NCBI RefSeq assembly: GCF_014199625.1
Contig: NZ_JACHNY010000005.1
Span: 250,066 to 314,065, forward strand
DNA from: Sphingomonas abaci
GTDB taxonomy: Bacteria > Pseudomonadota > Alphaproteobacteria > Sphingomonadales > Sphingomonadaceae
DNA: 64,000 nt
Reading direction: 5' to 3'
Shown here: piece after piece, positions 42,305 through 51,529 of the stretch
How positions within the stretch are numbered: position 1 is the stretch's first letter
Layout of the letters: each line of letters begins with the position of its first letter
The notes under the pieces: model-generated
What the model was told of the DNA's origin: nothing
Databases searched by the model: none
Seen by the model: the letters and a program-made list of their open reading frames with translations, nothing else
Position numbers and translations under genes: made by a program

Positions 42305-44638
42305 ATGCGCAGGCGCGGGGTGACATGGGGGGCACGCGCCGGCCTGGCGATCATGGCCGCTTGTGCCGCGCCCGCCAGCGCGCAGACCGTCGCGATCGAC
42401 ATCCCCGCCGCGCCTTTGTCCGCCGCGATCAAGGTGCTGGCGGAACAATCCGGCGCGGCGATCGGCGCGCCGGGGTCGCTGGCCATGGTGCGGGTCCGGC
42501 CCGTGCGGGGGACGCTGTCGGTCGCGGCGGCGCTGCGCCACATGTTGCACGGCACCGGCCTGCGCGCCAAACCGGCCGGACCGGGTGCCTGGCGGATCGA
42601 AGCCGGTCGCAAAGCGCCGCCGGTGACGGTCGACCAGTCGATCGATCCTCCGCCCGGTCCCGATATCATCGTCACCGCCACCAAGCAGTCGGAACCCGTC
42701 AGCCGCGCCGCGCTGGCGCTGTCGGTGGCCGATACCCGCACCCTGGCGGCGATCGGCGACGCGCCCGATGCGGGCGGCGTCGCGACGATCCTGAACGGCC
42801 TGTCGAGCACCAATCTGGGCTCGGGGCGCGACCGGTTGTTCCTGCGCGGCATCGGCGATAGCCCGTTCGACGGCTTCGGCCAGTCGAGCGTCAGCGTTCA
42901 GCTGGACGAGGCGCGTCTGACCTATGACGCGCCGGACCCGGACCTGCGGCTGATCGACATGGCGCAGGTCGAATTGCTGAAGGGACCACAGGGACCACTC
43001 TACGGCACCGGCGCGCTGGGCGGCGTCTATCGACTGGTGCCCGAAAAGCCGGCGCTGGACCAGATAGACGGCGCGATCCGCCTCGGGATCGGCAGCACCG
43101 CGCATGGCGGGATGCAGGGTGCCGCGGACGTGATGGCCAATGTTCCCGTCCTCTCCGACCGGCTGGCGGTGCGGCTGGTCGCCTATCGCGTCGGGCAGTC
43201 GGGCTGGATCGACGAGGTCGGGCGCGGGCCCAACGTCAATCGCGGCGAAAGCAGCGGCGGTCGCATCGCGATCCGGGCGCGGCCGGCCGGCGACTGGACG
43301 GTCGACCTGGTCGGCGTCGCCCAGGGGTCGCGCATCGCCGACAGCCAATATGTGGAGCGGCGTGGGCAATTGTCGCGTGGTCTCCGCCTGCCCGAGCCGC
43401 AGGACACCAATATCCGCATCGCCAGCCTGACCGCCACCGGCCCGCTCGCCGGGTTCAAGGTCACAGGCGTGGTCAGCACCGCGCGCCAGGAACTGGACGT
43501 GCGCTACGACGCCTCGGCGCGCGCCACGCTGCTCGGCGGCACCGCACCGGCCACCTATCGCGACGATCGCCGCTACGAGGTGACCAACGCCGAACTGCGC
43601 GCCGCGCGAACCGATGGACCGGTCGACTGGCTGGCCGGCGCCTCGCTGCTGGTCGCCGATACCGACGCGGCGGGCGACCTGATCGCGCCGGGCGCGGACA
43701 CGCTGCGCATCCTGCGCTTCCGCCGCAGCGTCATCGAGGCGGCCCTGTTCGGCGAGGCGACCTACCGGATCAGCCACGACCTGCGCGGCACGCTGGGCGT
43801 GCGGCTGTTCCGCTCGGCGGTGGCCGATGAACGGCGCGAAGTGGCGAGCGACGCCGCCGCCGATCGCGCATCACTGCGCGCCAGCCCCAGCGCGGCGCTG
43901 GCCTGGCAGGCCAACGACCGGCTGCTGCTCTTCGCGCGCATTGCCTCCGCCCTCCGGCCCGGCGGCATCCAGGCGGCGGTGCGGCCGACCGATCAGCCGA
44001 CCCGGTACCGGGCCGATACGTTGCGCGCGATCGATCTGGGCCTGCGCTGGCAGCATCCCGCCACCGGGCTGTCGCTCGACCTGGGACTGTTCACCACGCG
44101 CTGGTCGAACGTGCAGGCGGACTTCCTGCGCAGCGATGGGCTGGTGATCACGCGCAATGCCGGTTTCGCCAACAATACCGGCATCGACACGACCCTGGGC
44201 TGGCGGCCGGACCGGCGCTGGACGATCGCCACCGGCCTGCTGCTCCAGCGTGCGCGGATCGGCTCGGGCGTGGTGACGGTGGAGAATCCGGACCGCCGAC
44301 TGCCGGTCGTGCCCGATGTCAGCGCGCATGGCGAGGTCGCCTATGGCTTCGACCAGGGCGACTGGGCGATCGAGCTGGGCGCGCGCGCCAGCTTCGTCGG
44401 CAATGCACGGCTGAGCTTCGACCCCGGCCTCGACCGTCAAAGCCAGGCGGTGACGCTGACCGCCGCCAGCCTCACCGCGACGCGTGGGCACTGGACGCTC
44501 CGGCTGGGAATCGACAATCTCTTCGATACGCGCGCCAACAGCTTCGCCTTCGGCAATCCCTTCTCGATCGCGCTCGGCGAGCAGATCACGCCGGTGCGCC
44601 CGCGCACCAGTGCGCTATCGGTCCGCCGCCGGTTCTGA
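42305..44638 (+). CDS. TonB-dependent outer-membrane receptor with N-terminal STN domain
   Basis: A 777-residue receptor. Signal peptide ends near PASAQ. The STN signalling domain (about 26-95) contains IDIPAAPLSAAIKVLAEQSG. A plug domain follows (IIVTATKQSEPVSRAALALSVADTRTL, VELLKGPQGPLYGTGALGG) and a 22-strand barrel ends at F. STN receptors can signal to an inner-membrane anti-sigma factor, but no fecI/fecR pair lies nearby. Substrate is unknown. The 3' end overlaps the convergent DUF3833 gene by 24 bases. Start 42305 is chosen to give a compact signal peptide; 42272 is possible. Confidence 0.88.
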   Translation: MRRRGVTWGARAGLAIMAACAAPASAQTVAIDIPAAPLSAAIKVLAEQSGAAIGAPGSLAMVRVRPVRGTLSVAAALRHMLHGTGLRAKPAGPGAWRIEAGRKAPPVTVDQSIDPPPGPDIIVTATKQSEPVSRAALALSVADTRTLAAIGDAPDAGGVATILNGLSSTNLGSGRDRLFLRGIGDSPFDGFGQSSVSVQLDEARLTYDAPDPDLRLIDMAQVELLKGPQGPLYGTGALGGVYRLVPEKPALDQIDGAIRLGIGSTAHGGMQGAADVMANVPVLSDRLAVRLVAYRVGQSGWIDEVGRGPNVNRGESSGGRIAIRARPAGDWTVDLVGVAQGSRIADSQYVERRGQLSRGLRLPEPQDTNIRIASLTATGPLAGFKVTGVVSTARQELDVRYDASARATLLGGTAPATYRDDRRYEVTNAELRAARTDGPVDWLAGASLLVADTDAAGDLIAPGADTLRILRFRRSVIEAALFGEATYRISHDLRGTLGVRLFRSAVADERREVASDAAADRASLRASPSAALAWQANDRLLLFARIASALRPGGIQAAVRPTDQPTRYRADTLRAIDLGLRWQHPATGLSLDLGLFTTRWSNVQADFLRSDGLVITRNAGFANNTGIDTTLGWRPDRRWTIATGLLLQRARIGSGVVTVENPDRRLPVVPDVSAHGEVAYGFDQGDWAIELGARASFVGNARLSFDPGLDRQSQAVTLTAASLTATRGHWTLRLGIDNLFDTRANSFAFGNPFSIALGEQITPVRPRTSALSVRRRF

Positions 44639-45151
44639 CCGCGGGGCTACGCGGCGGATCACCTCGTCCAGCACCGCTACGGTCAGCCCGAATTTCCGCA
44701 CCACCATGCGGTTGTGCGCCACTTGCCCGCCGGGTTCGAGGAACAGCCACTGCTCCGTATCGAGCCCGCCCCGCGCGCGGAACCGCAGATGCAGCCGGTT
44801 GCCCTCCACGTCGCCGGTGACCGGACCCTCGGCATCGGTCAGGCTGCCGGTATAGTGCCCCGGCCCGTCAGGCCGGATGCGCCAGCGCCGCGCACGCACC
44901 GCTGCGTCGCCCTGACGGATGCGCTGGTCGAGACGCAGCACGCCGTCCGGCCCGATCCGTCCGACGCTGTCGACGATCACCTGCTGCGGGGGCCGGAACA
45001 GGATCTTCAGCCGCGCCTCGCCATGGCTGACGCCCGCGAAGAAGCGTGCGGGCTCGAACGGCGGGGCGGGCGCGGCGAACCGCTCCGTCCCGCCCAGTCC
45101 CGCACATCCGCCGAGCAGCAGGGCGGCCGTCACGCACCATCGCATCATCAT
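44615..45151 (-). CDS. DUF3833 lipoprotein
   Basis: A 178-residue protein with lipobox LLGGC after a short hydrophobic signal. The mature part contains FEPARFFAGVSHGEARLKILFR, FGLTVAVLDEVIRR and a beta-rich core, matching the DUF3833 family of unknown function, anchored to a membrane by lipid. It converges on the TonB receptor gene and is co-directional with malate synthase upstream (36 bases). Confidence 0.8.
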   Translation of the reverse strand: MMMRWCVTAALLLGGCAGLGGTERFAAPAPPFEPARFFAGVSHGEARLKILFRPPQQVIVDSVGRIGPDGVLRLDQRIRQGDAAVRARRWRIRPDGPGHYTGSLTDAEGPVTGDVEGNRLHLRFRARGGLDTEQWLFLEPGGQVAHNRMVVRKFGLTVAVLDEVIRRVAPRSEPAADR

Positions 45152-45187
45152 CCGGCGGCAACGACCCAGAATGCACCTCGGGCCCGG

Positions 45188-47287
45188 TCAACCGCGCCGT
45201 TTCGCCTCGGCGCGGAAGCGGTGGAGCAGCGGCTCGGTATAGCCATTCGGCTGCGCGCATCCCTCGAACACCAGCGCGCGCGCCGCCTGGAACGCGATGC
45301 TCTCCTCCGCCCGCCCCGCCATCGGCCGGTAGAGCGGGTCGCCTGCATTCTGGACATCGACCGTCGCCGCCATCCGCGCCAGCGCCGCATCGACCTGCTC
45401 CGGGGTGACGATGCCGTGGAGCAGCCAGTTGGCGATATGCTGCGACGAAATGCGCAGCGTCGCGCGATCTTCCATCAAACCCACGTCATGGATGTCGGGC
45501 ACCTTGGAGCAGCCGATCCCCTGGTCGATCCAGCGCACGACATAGCCGAGCAGCCCTTGCGCGTTGTTGTCCAGTTCCTCGGCGATCGCCGCCGCGTCCC
45601 AGTCGCGGTCGACCGCGACCGGCGGCGTCAGCAACTGGTCCAGCGCGGCCACCGGCTCGGCCGACCGCGCCGCCTGGCGCGCGGCGACATCGACCCGGTG
45701 GTAGTGGGTCGCGTGCAGCGTCGCGGCGGTCGGGCTAGGCACCCAGGCGGTGGTGGCGCCGGCGCGGGGATGCGCGACCTTCTGCTCCAGCATCTCGGCC
45801 ATCCGGTCGGGGGCGGCCCACATGCCCTTGCCGATCTGCGCGCGCCCGGCGAACCCGCTGGCCAGCCCGATCTGCACGTTGCGATCCTCATAGGCGGCAA
45901 TCCAGGCGGCCGACTTCATCGCGCCCTTCCGGATCATCGGGCCGGCGTGCATGGCGGAATGGATCTCATCGCCGGTGCGGTCGAGGAAGCCGGTGTTGAT
46001 GAAGACGATCCGGTGCCGCACCGCATGGATGCACGCCGCCAGATTGGCGGAGGTGCGGCGCTCCTCGTCCATCAGGCCGATCTTGATCGTGTGGCGGTCC
46101 AGCCCCAGCAGATCCTCGACCGCGTCGAACAGCCGGTCGCTGAACGCCGCCTCGGCGGGCCCGTGCATCTTCGGCTTGACGATATAGATCGATCCCTCGC
46201 GGCTGTTCGCGCGCGCGCCGTTGCGGTCGTGGAGCGCGATGAGGCTGGTGACGACCGCATCGACGATCCCCTCCGGCGCCGCCCCGCCATCGGCCAGCCG
46301 CACCGCGGGCGTGGTCATCAGATGGCCGACATTGCGGACGAACAGCAGGCTGCGGCCCTTCAGCGTAAAGGGCCGCCCGTCCACGTCCCGATAGGCGCGA
46401 TCCGCGGCCAGCCGGCGGGTCAACTGCCGCCCCTGTTTCTCGAACGTCTCGACCAGGTCGCCGCGCATCAGGCCCAGCCAATTGGCGTAGGCCTGCACCT
46501 TGTCCGCCGCATCGACCGCCGCGACCGAGTCCTCCAGGTCGCAGATCGTGGTCAGCGCCGATTCCAGCAGGATATCGGCCAGCCCCGCCGGATCGTCGCG
46601 GCCGATCGGATGGTCGCGGTCGATCACCAATTCGATATGCAGGCCGTGGTGGCGGAGCAGCCAGTTGTCGCCGGATCGCCCGACCAGCTGCCCCGGGTCC
46701 GCCAGCCCGGGCGCGTCGCCCGTCCAGTCGGCCCAGGACCCCTCCGACAGCGGCGCCGCCGTGTCGAGCAACGCCCTGGCCCAGGCGATCACCTGCCCGC
46801 CGCGCGCCGGATCGTATCCGCCGCCGGTCGGAACGGGGGCGATCGCGTCGCTGCCGTAGAGCGCGTCGTACAGGCTGCCCCAGCGGGCATTGGCGGCGTT
46901 GAGCAAGAAGCGCGCGTTGAGGATCGGCACGACCAGTTGCGGCCCGGCGATCCGCGCCACCTCAGCGTCGACACCGTGCGGATCGATCGTGAAGCGCTCC
47001 GGCGCGTCGACCAGATAGCCGATGTCGCGCAGGAATCGCTGATACGCGGCCTGGTCGATCGGGGCGCCGGCATGGGCACCGTGCCAGTCATCGAGCGCCG
47101 CCTGCATGCGGTCGCGCTCGGCGAGCAACGCCCTGTTTTCGGGTGCGAACCGATCCAGGATCGCGGCGAAGCCCGACCAGAAGCGGGCGGGATCGATGCC
47201 GCTGCCGGGCAGCGCGTGCTCCTCCAGGAACGTCGCCAGCGGCAAATCGATGGACAGTCCGCCGTGTCGTGTCTGCATATCGCTCAT
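45188..47287 (-). CDS. glcB: Malate synthase G
   Basis: A 699-residue single-chain malate synthase of the G isoform, with [35 protein letters not shown] and the C-terminal [18 protein letters not shown]. It condenses glyoxylate with acetyl-CoA to malate in glyoxylate or glycolate metabolism. AGGAG six bases before ATG 47287 supports the start. No isocitrate lyase gene is adjacent. A LysR regulator is divergent, 88 bases away, and may control it. Confidence 0.95.
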   Translation of the reverse strand: MSDMQTRHGGLSIDLPLATFLEEHALPGSGIDPARFWSGFAAILDRFAPENRALLAERDRMQAALDDWHGAHAGAPIDQAAYQRFLRDIGYLVDAPERFTIDPHGVDAEVARIAGPQLVVPILNARFLLNAANARWGSLYDALYGSDAIAPVPTGGGYDPARGGQVIAWARALLDTAAPLSEGSWADWTGDAPGLADPGQLVGRSGDNWLLRHHGLHIELVIDRDHPIGRDDPAGLADILLESALTTICDLEDSVAAVDAADKVQAYANWLGLMRGDLVETFEKQGRQLTRRLAADRAYRDVDGRPFTLKGRSLLFVRNVGHLMTTPAVRLADGGAAPEGIVDAVVTSLIALHDRNGARANSREGSIYIVKPKMHGPAEAAFSDRLFDAVEDLLGLDRHTIKIGLMDEERRTSANLAACIHAVRHRIVFINTGFLDRTGDEIHSAMHAGPMIRKGAMKSAAWIAAYEDRNVQIGLASGFAGRAQIGKGMWAAPDRMAEMLEQKVAHPRAGATTAWVPSPTAATLHATHYHRVDVAARQAARSAEPVAALDQLLTPPVAVDRDWDAAAIAEELDNNAQGLLGYVVRWIDQGIGCSKVPDIHDVGLMEDRATLRISSQHIANWLLHGIVTPEQVDAALARMAATVDVQNAGDPLYRPMAGRAEESIAFQAARALVFEGCAQPNGYTEPLLHRFRAEAKRRG

Positions 47288-47375
47288 TGTCTGCTCCTCG
47301 CCGCCCGGTATACGGATCGTCGCACCTTTTCAGTAGACGCCAATATGTCGATGCAGTCGTTCGTCTGGGGAATGA

Positions 47376-48275
47376 ATGATGATGGATCCGGACTATGATC
47401 TGTTCGTCGCGGCGGCCCGGCACGGCAGCCTGTCGGCGGGCGGCCGTACGCTGGGGGTTTCGGCCACCATGGCGTCGCGGCGGATCGGCAAGCTGGAACA
47501 GCGGCTGGGCGCGCAACTGATCCATCGCAGCACGCGCCGGTTCGCATTGACCGAGGCGGGCGAGCGCTTCCACATCGCCTTGCAGCATATCCAGGCTCAG
47601 CTCCACGAAGCGGAGGTTCGGGTCAGCGGCCGGCTCGATACGCCATCCGGGCCCTTTCGCATCTCCGCGCCGACATCGTTCGGCCGTCTCTATATCGCGC
47701 CGCTGCTGCCCGCGTTCCTTCGACGCTATCCGCAGTTGAGCCTGTCGGTCGACCTGTCCGACGGCTTTGTCGACCTGGTGGCGGCGCGGGTCGACTGCGC
47801 GATCCGCATCGCGTCGGACATTCCCGCCAGCCTTGAGTCCTATCGGCTGGGCGACAGCCGCCGCGTGTTGTGCGCCGCGCCTGGCTATCTGGCGAGCGCG
47901 GGCACGCCCGCCACGATCGACGATCTCGCCGCGCATCGCCTGCTGGCGGCGGAGGGCCAGCTGCCCTGGCGGCTGCTGAACGGCCATCGCTACGGTGTCG
48001 TCGACCGGCAAAGCCATGTCGGCACCAACAGCAGCGAGCTGGTCCGCGAATTGACTCTGTCGGGCATGGGCATCGCGCTGCGGTCGCTCTGGGACGTGGG
48101 CGATGCGCTGCACGACGGCCGGCTGGTCCGGGTGCTGCCCGACTGGGAGGGATCGAGCCGGGTCGGCATCCATGCCGTCCACACCCGCCAGACGATGGTG
48201 CCGCCGACGGTGCCCGCCTTCATCGCCTTCCTGCGCGAGCGGCTCGACCCGGCCGCCTGGGACCGTGCCGATTGA
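47376..48275 (+). CDS. LysR-family transcriptional regulator
   Basis: A 299-residue regulator with an N-terminal winged helix-turn-helix (FVAAARHGSLSAGGRTLGVSATMASRRIGKLEQRLG) and a substrate-binding domain starting at FRISAPTSFGRLYIAPLLPAFLRRYPQLSL. It resembles the aromatic/unknown-target LysR group. Three tandem ATG codons at 47376-47384 leave the exact start open. Divergent orientation to glcB suggests it may regulate malate synthase. Confidence 0.88.
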   Translation: MMMDPDYDLFVAAARHGSLSAGGRTLGVSATMASRRIGKLEQRLGAQLIHRSTRRFALTEAGERFHIALQHIQAQLHEAEVRVSGRLDTPSGPFRISAPTSFGRLYIAPLLPAFLRRYPQLSLSVDLSDGFVDLVAARVDCAIRIASDIPASLESYRLGDSRRVLCAAPGYLASAGTPATIDDLAAHRLLAAEGQLPWRLLNGHRYGVVDRQSHVGTNSSELVRELTLSGMGIALRSLWDVGDALHDGRLVRVLPDWEGSSRVGIHAVHTRQTMVPPTVPAFIAFLRERLDPAAWDRAD

Positions 48276-48297
48276 GGTCCGGACCAGCGAAGCCGGA

Positions 48298-49596
48298 TCA
48301 GCGCGGCAGCACCGCCTTGGGGAAGTCCCCCCAGACCGCGTCGTAATCGAGTTGGCTGTGGGCCAGCGCAAAGTCGGTGGGGTGATAGGGCCAGCAGCTT
48401 TCCAGCATGAAGGCCATGGTGCCGCCGATCCTCTGCGGCTTCAGCTCCGCGTTCGACGCGCCCTGCCAGCTCGCCAGGTCGGGGCCGTGCCCGGCCATCA
48501 GATTGTGCAGCGACAGGCCGCCCGGCTGGAATCCCTCGGCCTTGGCGTCATAGGCACCGGTGATCAGGCCCATCGCCTCCGACATGACGTTGCGGTGGAA
48601 CCAGGGCGGCCGGAACGTGTCCTCCGCCACCGTCCAGCGCGGCGGAAATATGACGAAGTCGGCATTCGCGCGGCCAGGAACGTCGCTGGGCGAGGTCAGC
48701 ACGGTGAAGATCGACGGATCGGGATGGTCGAAGCTGACCGTGTTGATGGTGTTGAACCGCGACAGGTCATAGCGCCACGGCGCCAGATTGCCGTGCCACG
48801 CGACCACGTCGAGCGGACTGTGGTCGAGCGTCATGGTCCAGAGCGAACCCATGAACTTCTGCACCACCTGGGTCGGCGTGTCGCGGTCCTCGAACCAGGC
48901 GACCGGCGTCTCGAAGTCGCGCGGGTTGGCGAGGCCATTGGCGCCGATCGGCCCCAGATCGGGCAGCCGGAACAGCGCGCCATGATTCTCCGCGACATAG
49001 CCGCGTGCGGCGCCATCGGGCAGCAGGGCGCGGAAGCGTATGCCGCGCGGCACCAGCGCGATCTGCCCCGGCGCGACGATCAGCCGGCCAAGCTCGGTCC
49101 GCAATTCCAGTCGCCCGTCCTGCGGGATGAACAGCAGTTCGCCGTCCGCATCGACGAACACGCGGTCGGTCATATCCCTGCCGGCCGCATAGACGTGCAG
49201 CGCCACGCCCTCCAAATCCTCGGGCGGGCGGTTGACCAGCATCGTCGTCATGCCGTCGATCAGGTCGACCGGCGCGCCGGTCGCGACGATCGGGTCCCAG
49301 CGCAGCCGGTTGGGGGCGAGCGGCGTGGCGCCGCTGTCCCGCACGAATCGCATCGCACCCGGATAGGGACGATAGGCGGGATGCTCGGCGGTCGGCCGCA
49401 TCCGGTAGAGCCAGGAGCGCCGGTTCTCGTGACGCGGCGCGGTGAAGGCGGTGCCCGACACTTGCTCGGCATAGAGGCCGAAGGGCGGCCGCTGCGGCGA
49501 ATTGCGCCCGATCGGCAGCGCCCCCGCCATCGCTTCCGTCGCGACATGATTGCCGAAGCCGGCAATATAGCCCTCGTCCGTCCGGTATCCGGTCAT
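48298..49596 (-). CDS. hmgA: Homogentisate 1,2-dioxygenase
   Basis: A 432-residue enzyme. The N-terminal [26 protein letters not shown] and the C-terminal iron-ligand region [27 protein letters not shown] identify the family. It opens the ring of homogentisate with iron and oxygen during tyrosine breakdown. It is downstream of hppD on the same strand, with 150 bases and a palindromic repeat between them. The next genes for maleylacetoacetate isomerase and fumarylacetoacetase are not in the window. Confidence 0.95.
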   Translation of the reverse strand: MTGYRTDEGYIAGFGNHVATEAMAGALPIGRNSPQRPPFGLYAEQVSGTAFTAPRHENRRSWLYRMRPTAEHPAYRPYPGAMRFVRDSGATPLAPNRLRWDPIVATGAPVDLIDGMTTMLVNRPPEDLEGVALHVYAAGRDMTDRVFVDADGELLFIPQDGRLELRTELGRLIVAPGQIALVPRGIRFRALLPDGAARGYVAENHGALFRLPDLGPIGANGLANPRDFETPVAWFEDRDTPTQVVQKFMGSLWTMTLDHSPLDVVAWHGNLAPWRYDLSRFNTINTVSFDHPDPSIFTVLTSPSDVPGRANADFVIFPPRWTVAEDTFRPPWFHRNVMSEAMGLITGAYDAKAEGFQPGGLSLHNLMAGHGPDLASWQGASNAELKPQRIGGTMAFMLESCWPYHPTDFALAHSQLDYDAVWGDFPKAVLPR

Positions 49597-49665
49597 CGCA
49601 TCCTCCTGTCCCTGCGCGACGACTGAGGGAAAGCGGTCGCCGCCAAGGTCTGCATCCGATTCGCT

Positions 49666-49703
49666 CCACCTACCACCCCGGCAAAGACCGGGGTCGTAGG
49701 TGG
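49666..49703. repeat. REP-like palindrome between hmgA and hppD
   Basis: A long palindrome: CCACCTAC (49666-49673) with GTAGGTGG (49696-49703), and ACCCCGG with CCGGGGT inside, around CAAAGA. Its 18-base core differs at two positions from the core of the repeat pair at 51404-51507. It lies between two co-directional genes and may affect mRNA stability. Confidence 0.75.
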
Positions 49704-49746
49704 GTTCCGCAACGATCCCTTTGTGAGGACGATGGAAGCGCCGCGA

Positions 49747-50817
49747 TCAGGCGTCCACCGTCACCACGCCGCGGCGGATCTGGTCCAGCTCGATGCTCTC
49801 GTAGAGCGCCTGGAAATTGCCGTTGCCGAAGCCTTCATTGCCCTTGCGCTGGATGATCTCGAAGAAGATCGGGCCGAACATGTTCTCGGTGAATATCTGG
49901 AGCAGGATGCCCTCTTCCTGCACGTCGCCGTCGATCAGGATGCGGTTCCTCTTCAGCCGATCCAGGTCCTCGCCATGCCCGGGCACGCGCTTGTCCACCA
50001 GCTCGTAATAGGTCTCGATCGTGTCCTGCAACCGCACGCCGCGGTCGCGCAGCTTCTCGACGGTCGCATAGATGTCGTCGGTGGTCAGGGCCAGGTGCTG
50101 GATGCCCTCGCCATTATAGTCGCGGATGAACTCCTCGATCTGGCTCTTGTCGTCCTGGCTCTCGTTCAGCGGGATGCGGATCGCCTTGTCTGGCGCGATC
50201 ATCGCCTGGCTGAACAGGCCGGTCGCCTTGCCCTTGATGTCGAAGTACTTCTGCTCCTCGAAGCCGAAAATCTGATTGTAGAAGGCGGACCAGGTCCGCA
50301 TCTGCCCGCGCCGGACGTTGTGCGTCAGGTGGTCGAGCAGGTCGAGCCCGACCGAATTGGCCGCCTCCGCCTCGGCCGCGCCGGGTTCCGCCTGCCAGTC
50401 GTCGTAGAGCGTGCCGGCCGCGCCGTGCCGGTCGACCAGATAGAGGAGCGAGCCGCCGATGCCCTGGAGCACATAGGCTCCCGCGCCCAGCGCGCTGGCC
50501 GACGCGTCGGCGGCCTTCGCCCCGCGCGCCAGAGCCGCGTCGAACGCCCCCTTGGCGTCGGCGACGCGGAACGCCATGCCGTTCGCCGACGGGCCATGAT
50601 CGCGACGGAAATCGGCGGCCTGGCCCTCGGCCATGCGGTTGAGCAGCAGGTTGATGCGGCCCTGCTTGTAGCGGACCACGTCGCGGGTCGGATGACGCGA
50701 TGCGACGACGAAGCCGAGCTGCTCGAACTGGGCGGCCATGCGGTCGGGATCAGGCGACGTGAACTCGCAGAACTCGAATCCGTCCAGCCCCATCGGGTTG
50801 ACGTCCATATGGTCCAT
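49747..50817 (-). CDS. hppD: 4-hydroxyphenylpyruvate dioxygenase
   Basis: A 356-residue vicinal-oxygen-chelate enzyme with two domains. Iron ligands lie in DLLDHLTHNV (His), GIQHLALTTDDI (His) and FFEIIQRKGN (Glu). It converts 4-hydroxyphenylpyruvate to homogentisate, the substrate of the next gene product. ATG 50817 has AGAGGA eight bases upstream. Divergent from a MarR gene; a perfect palindrome in between is the likely control site. Confidence 0.96.
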   Translation of the reverse strand: MDHMDVNPMGLDGFEFCEFTSPDPDRMAAQFEQLGFVVASRHPTRDVVRYKQGRINLLLNRMAEGQAADFRRDHGPSANGMAFRVADAKGAFDAALARGAKAADASASALGAGAYVLQGIGGSLLYLVDRHGAAGTLYDDWQAEPGAAEAEAANSVGLDLLDHLTHNVRRGQMRTWSAFYNQIFGFEEQKYFDIKGKATGLFSQAMIAPDKAIRIPLNESQDDKSQIEEFIRDYNGEGIQHLALTTDDIYATVEKLRDRGVRLQDTIETYYELVDKRVPGHGEDLDRLKRNRILIDGDVQEEGILLQIFTENMFGPIFFEIIQRKGNEGFGNGNFQALYESIELDQIRRGVVTVDA

Positions 50818-50842
50818 CGTCGCTATCCTCTCGCACCCAAAC

Positions 50843-50860
50843 TGGTATCCGTTGATACCA
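50843..50860. promoter_or_regulatory. Candidate MarR operator between hppD and its regulator
   Basis: A perfect inverted repeat TGGTATC-CGTT-GATACCA, 18 bases, lies in the 87-base gap between divergent hppD and the MarR gene. It is 26 bases upstream of the hppD ATG and 45 bases upstream of the regulator ATG. Size and symmetry fit a MarR dimer site that would control both genes. Confidence 0.7.
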
Positions 50861-50904
50861 ACATCCGTCTTTGCGCGGGGGATGTCAACGGTTACGCTTC
50901 GGCC

Positions 50905-51354
50905 ATGACCACGCCGCTTCTCGTCCTGGACGACTTCCTCCCCTATCGTCTGTCCTTCACCTCGAACCTGGTCAGCGACACGATCGCACGCGCCTATGAG
51001 TCGCTGTTCGGGCTCTCGATCCCGGAATGGCGGCTGGTGACGGTCGTGGCGGAAACGGGCGGTATCACCCAGGCCGCGATCGGCGTGCGGACGCGGATGG
51101 ACAAGGTGACCGTCAGCCGCGCCGCGATCGCGCTGGTCGAGCGCGGGTTGATGGCGCGGACGCCCAACGCGGAGGATCGCCGGTCGCACCTGTTGCGACT
51201 GACGCCCGAGGGCGAGTCGCTCTACGCGGCGGTCGCGCCCAAGGCGATCGAGCTGGAGCGTCGGATCTTCTCCGCCTTCCAGCCGGAGGAACTCGCGCAA
51301 TTCGCGGCGATGCTCCGGCGGATCGACGAACGGGCGGTGTCGGCGGCGGGGTAA
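50905..51354 (+). CDS. MarR-family transcriptional regulator, probably of tyrosine degradation
   Basis: A 149-residue winged-helix protein: DTIARAYESLFGLSIPEWRLVTVVAETGGITQAAIG then the recognition helix MDKVTVSRAAIALVERGLM and the wing ARTPNAEDRRSHLLRLTPEG. MarR proteins bind DNA as dimers and release it on binding phenolic ligands. Its divergent position to hppD with a shared palindrome suggests it represses hppD-hmgA until a tyrosine catabolite is present; this is inferred. Confidence 0.88.
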   Translation: MTTPLLVLDDFLPYRLSFTSNLVSDTIARAYESLFGLSIPEWRLVTVVAETGGITQAAIGVRTRMDKVTVSRAAIALVERGLMARTPNAEDRRSHLLRLTPEGESLYAAVAPKAIELERRIFSAFQPEELAQFAAMLRRIDERAVSAAG

Positions 51355-51403
51355 GGATCGCTCCGCGTGAGGGGGGCGAGTTTGCCCCTTCTTACCCTAC
51401 ACT

Positions 51404-51507
51404 GTTCCCCGGCGAAGGCCGGGGCCCAGATGGGAAGCTTGTAGTGACGGAGCGCTGCCCGTCACCATCATCGTCCCCCGACTGGGCCCAGGCCTTCGCC
51501 GGGGAAC
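51404..51507. repeat. Inverted pair of REP-like elements (REPIN-like)
   Basis: GTTCCCCGGCGAAGGCC plus GGGCCCAG (51404-51429) is repeated in inverted orientation at 51482-51507 with one difference in 26 bases. The 52-base middle is unrelated. Each arm is itself palindromic (CCCCGGC/GCCGGGG). The pair fills the convergent gap between the MarR gene and valS and could fold into one long hairpin. No gene is seen in the gap. Confidence 0.8.
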
Positions 51508-51529
51508 GGGATATGTGGAACGCTTGGGG

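Noticed and set aside
47288-47375. LysR binding site between glcB and the LysR gene
   Set aside because: Several loose T-N11-A matches exist but none is clearly symmetric.
44714-47398. An 894-codon plus-strand frame opposite malate synthase G
   Set aside because: Antisense shadow of glcB with no domain signature.
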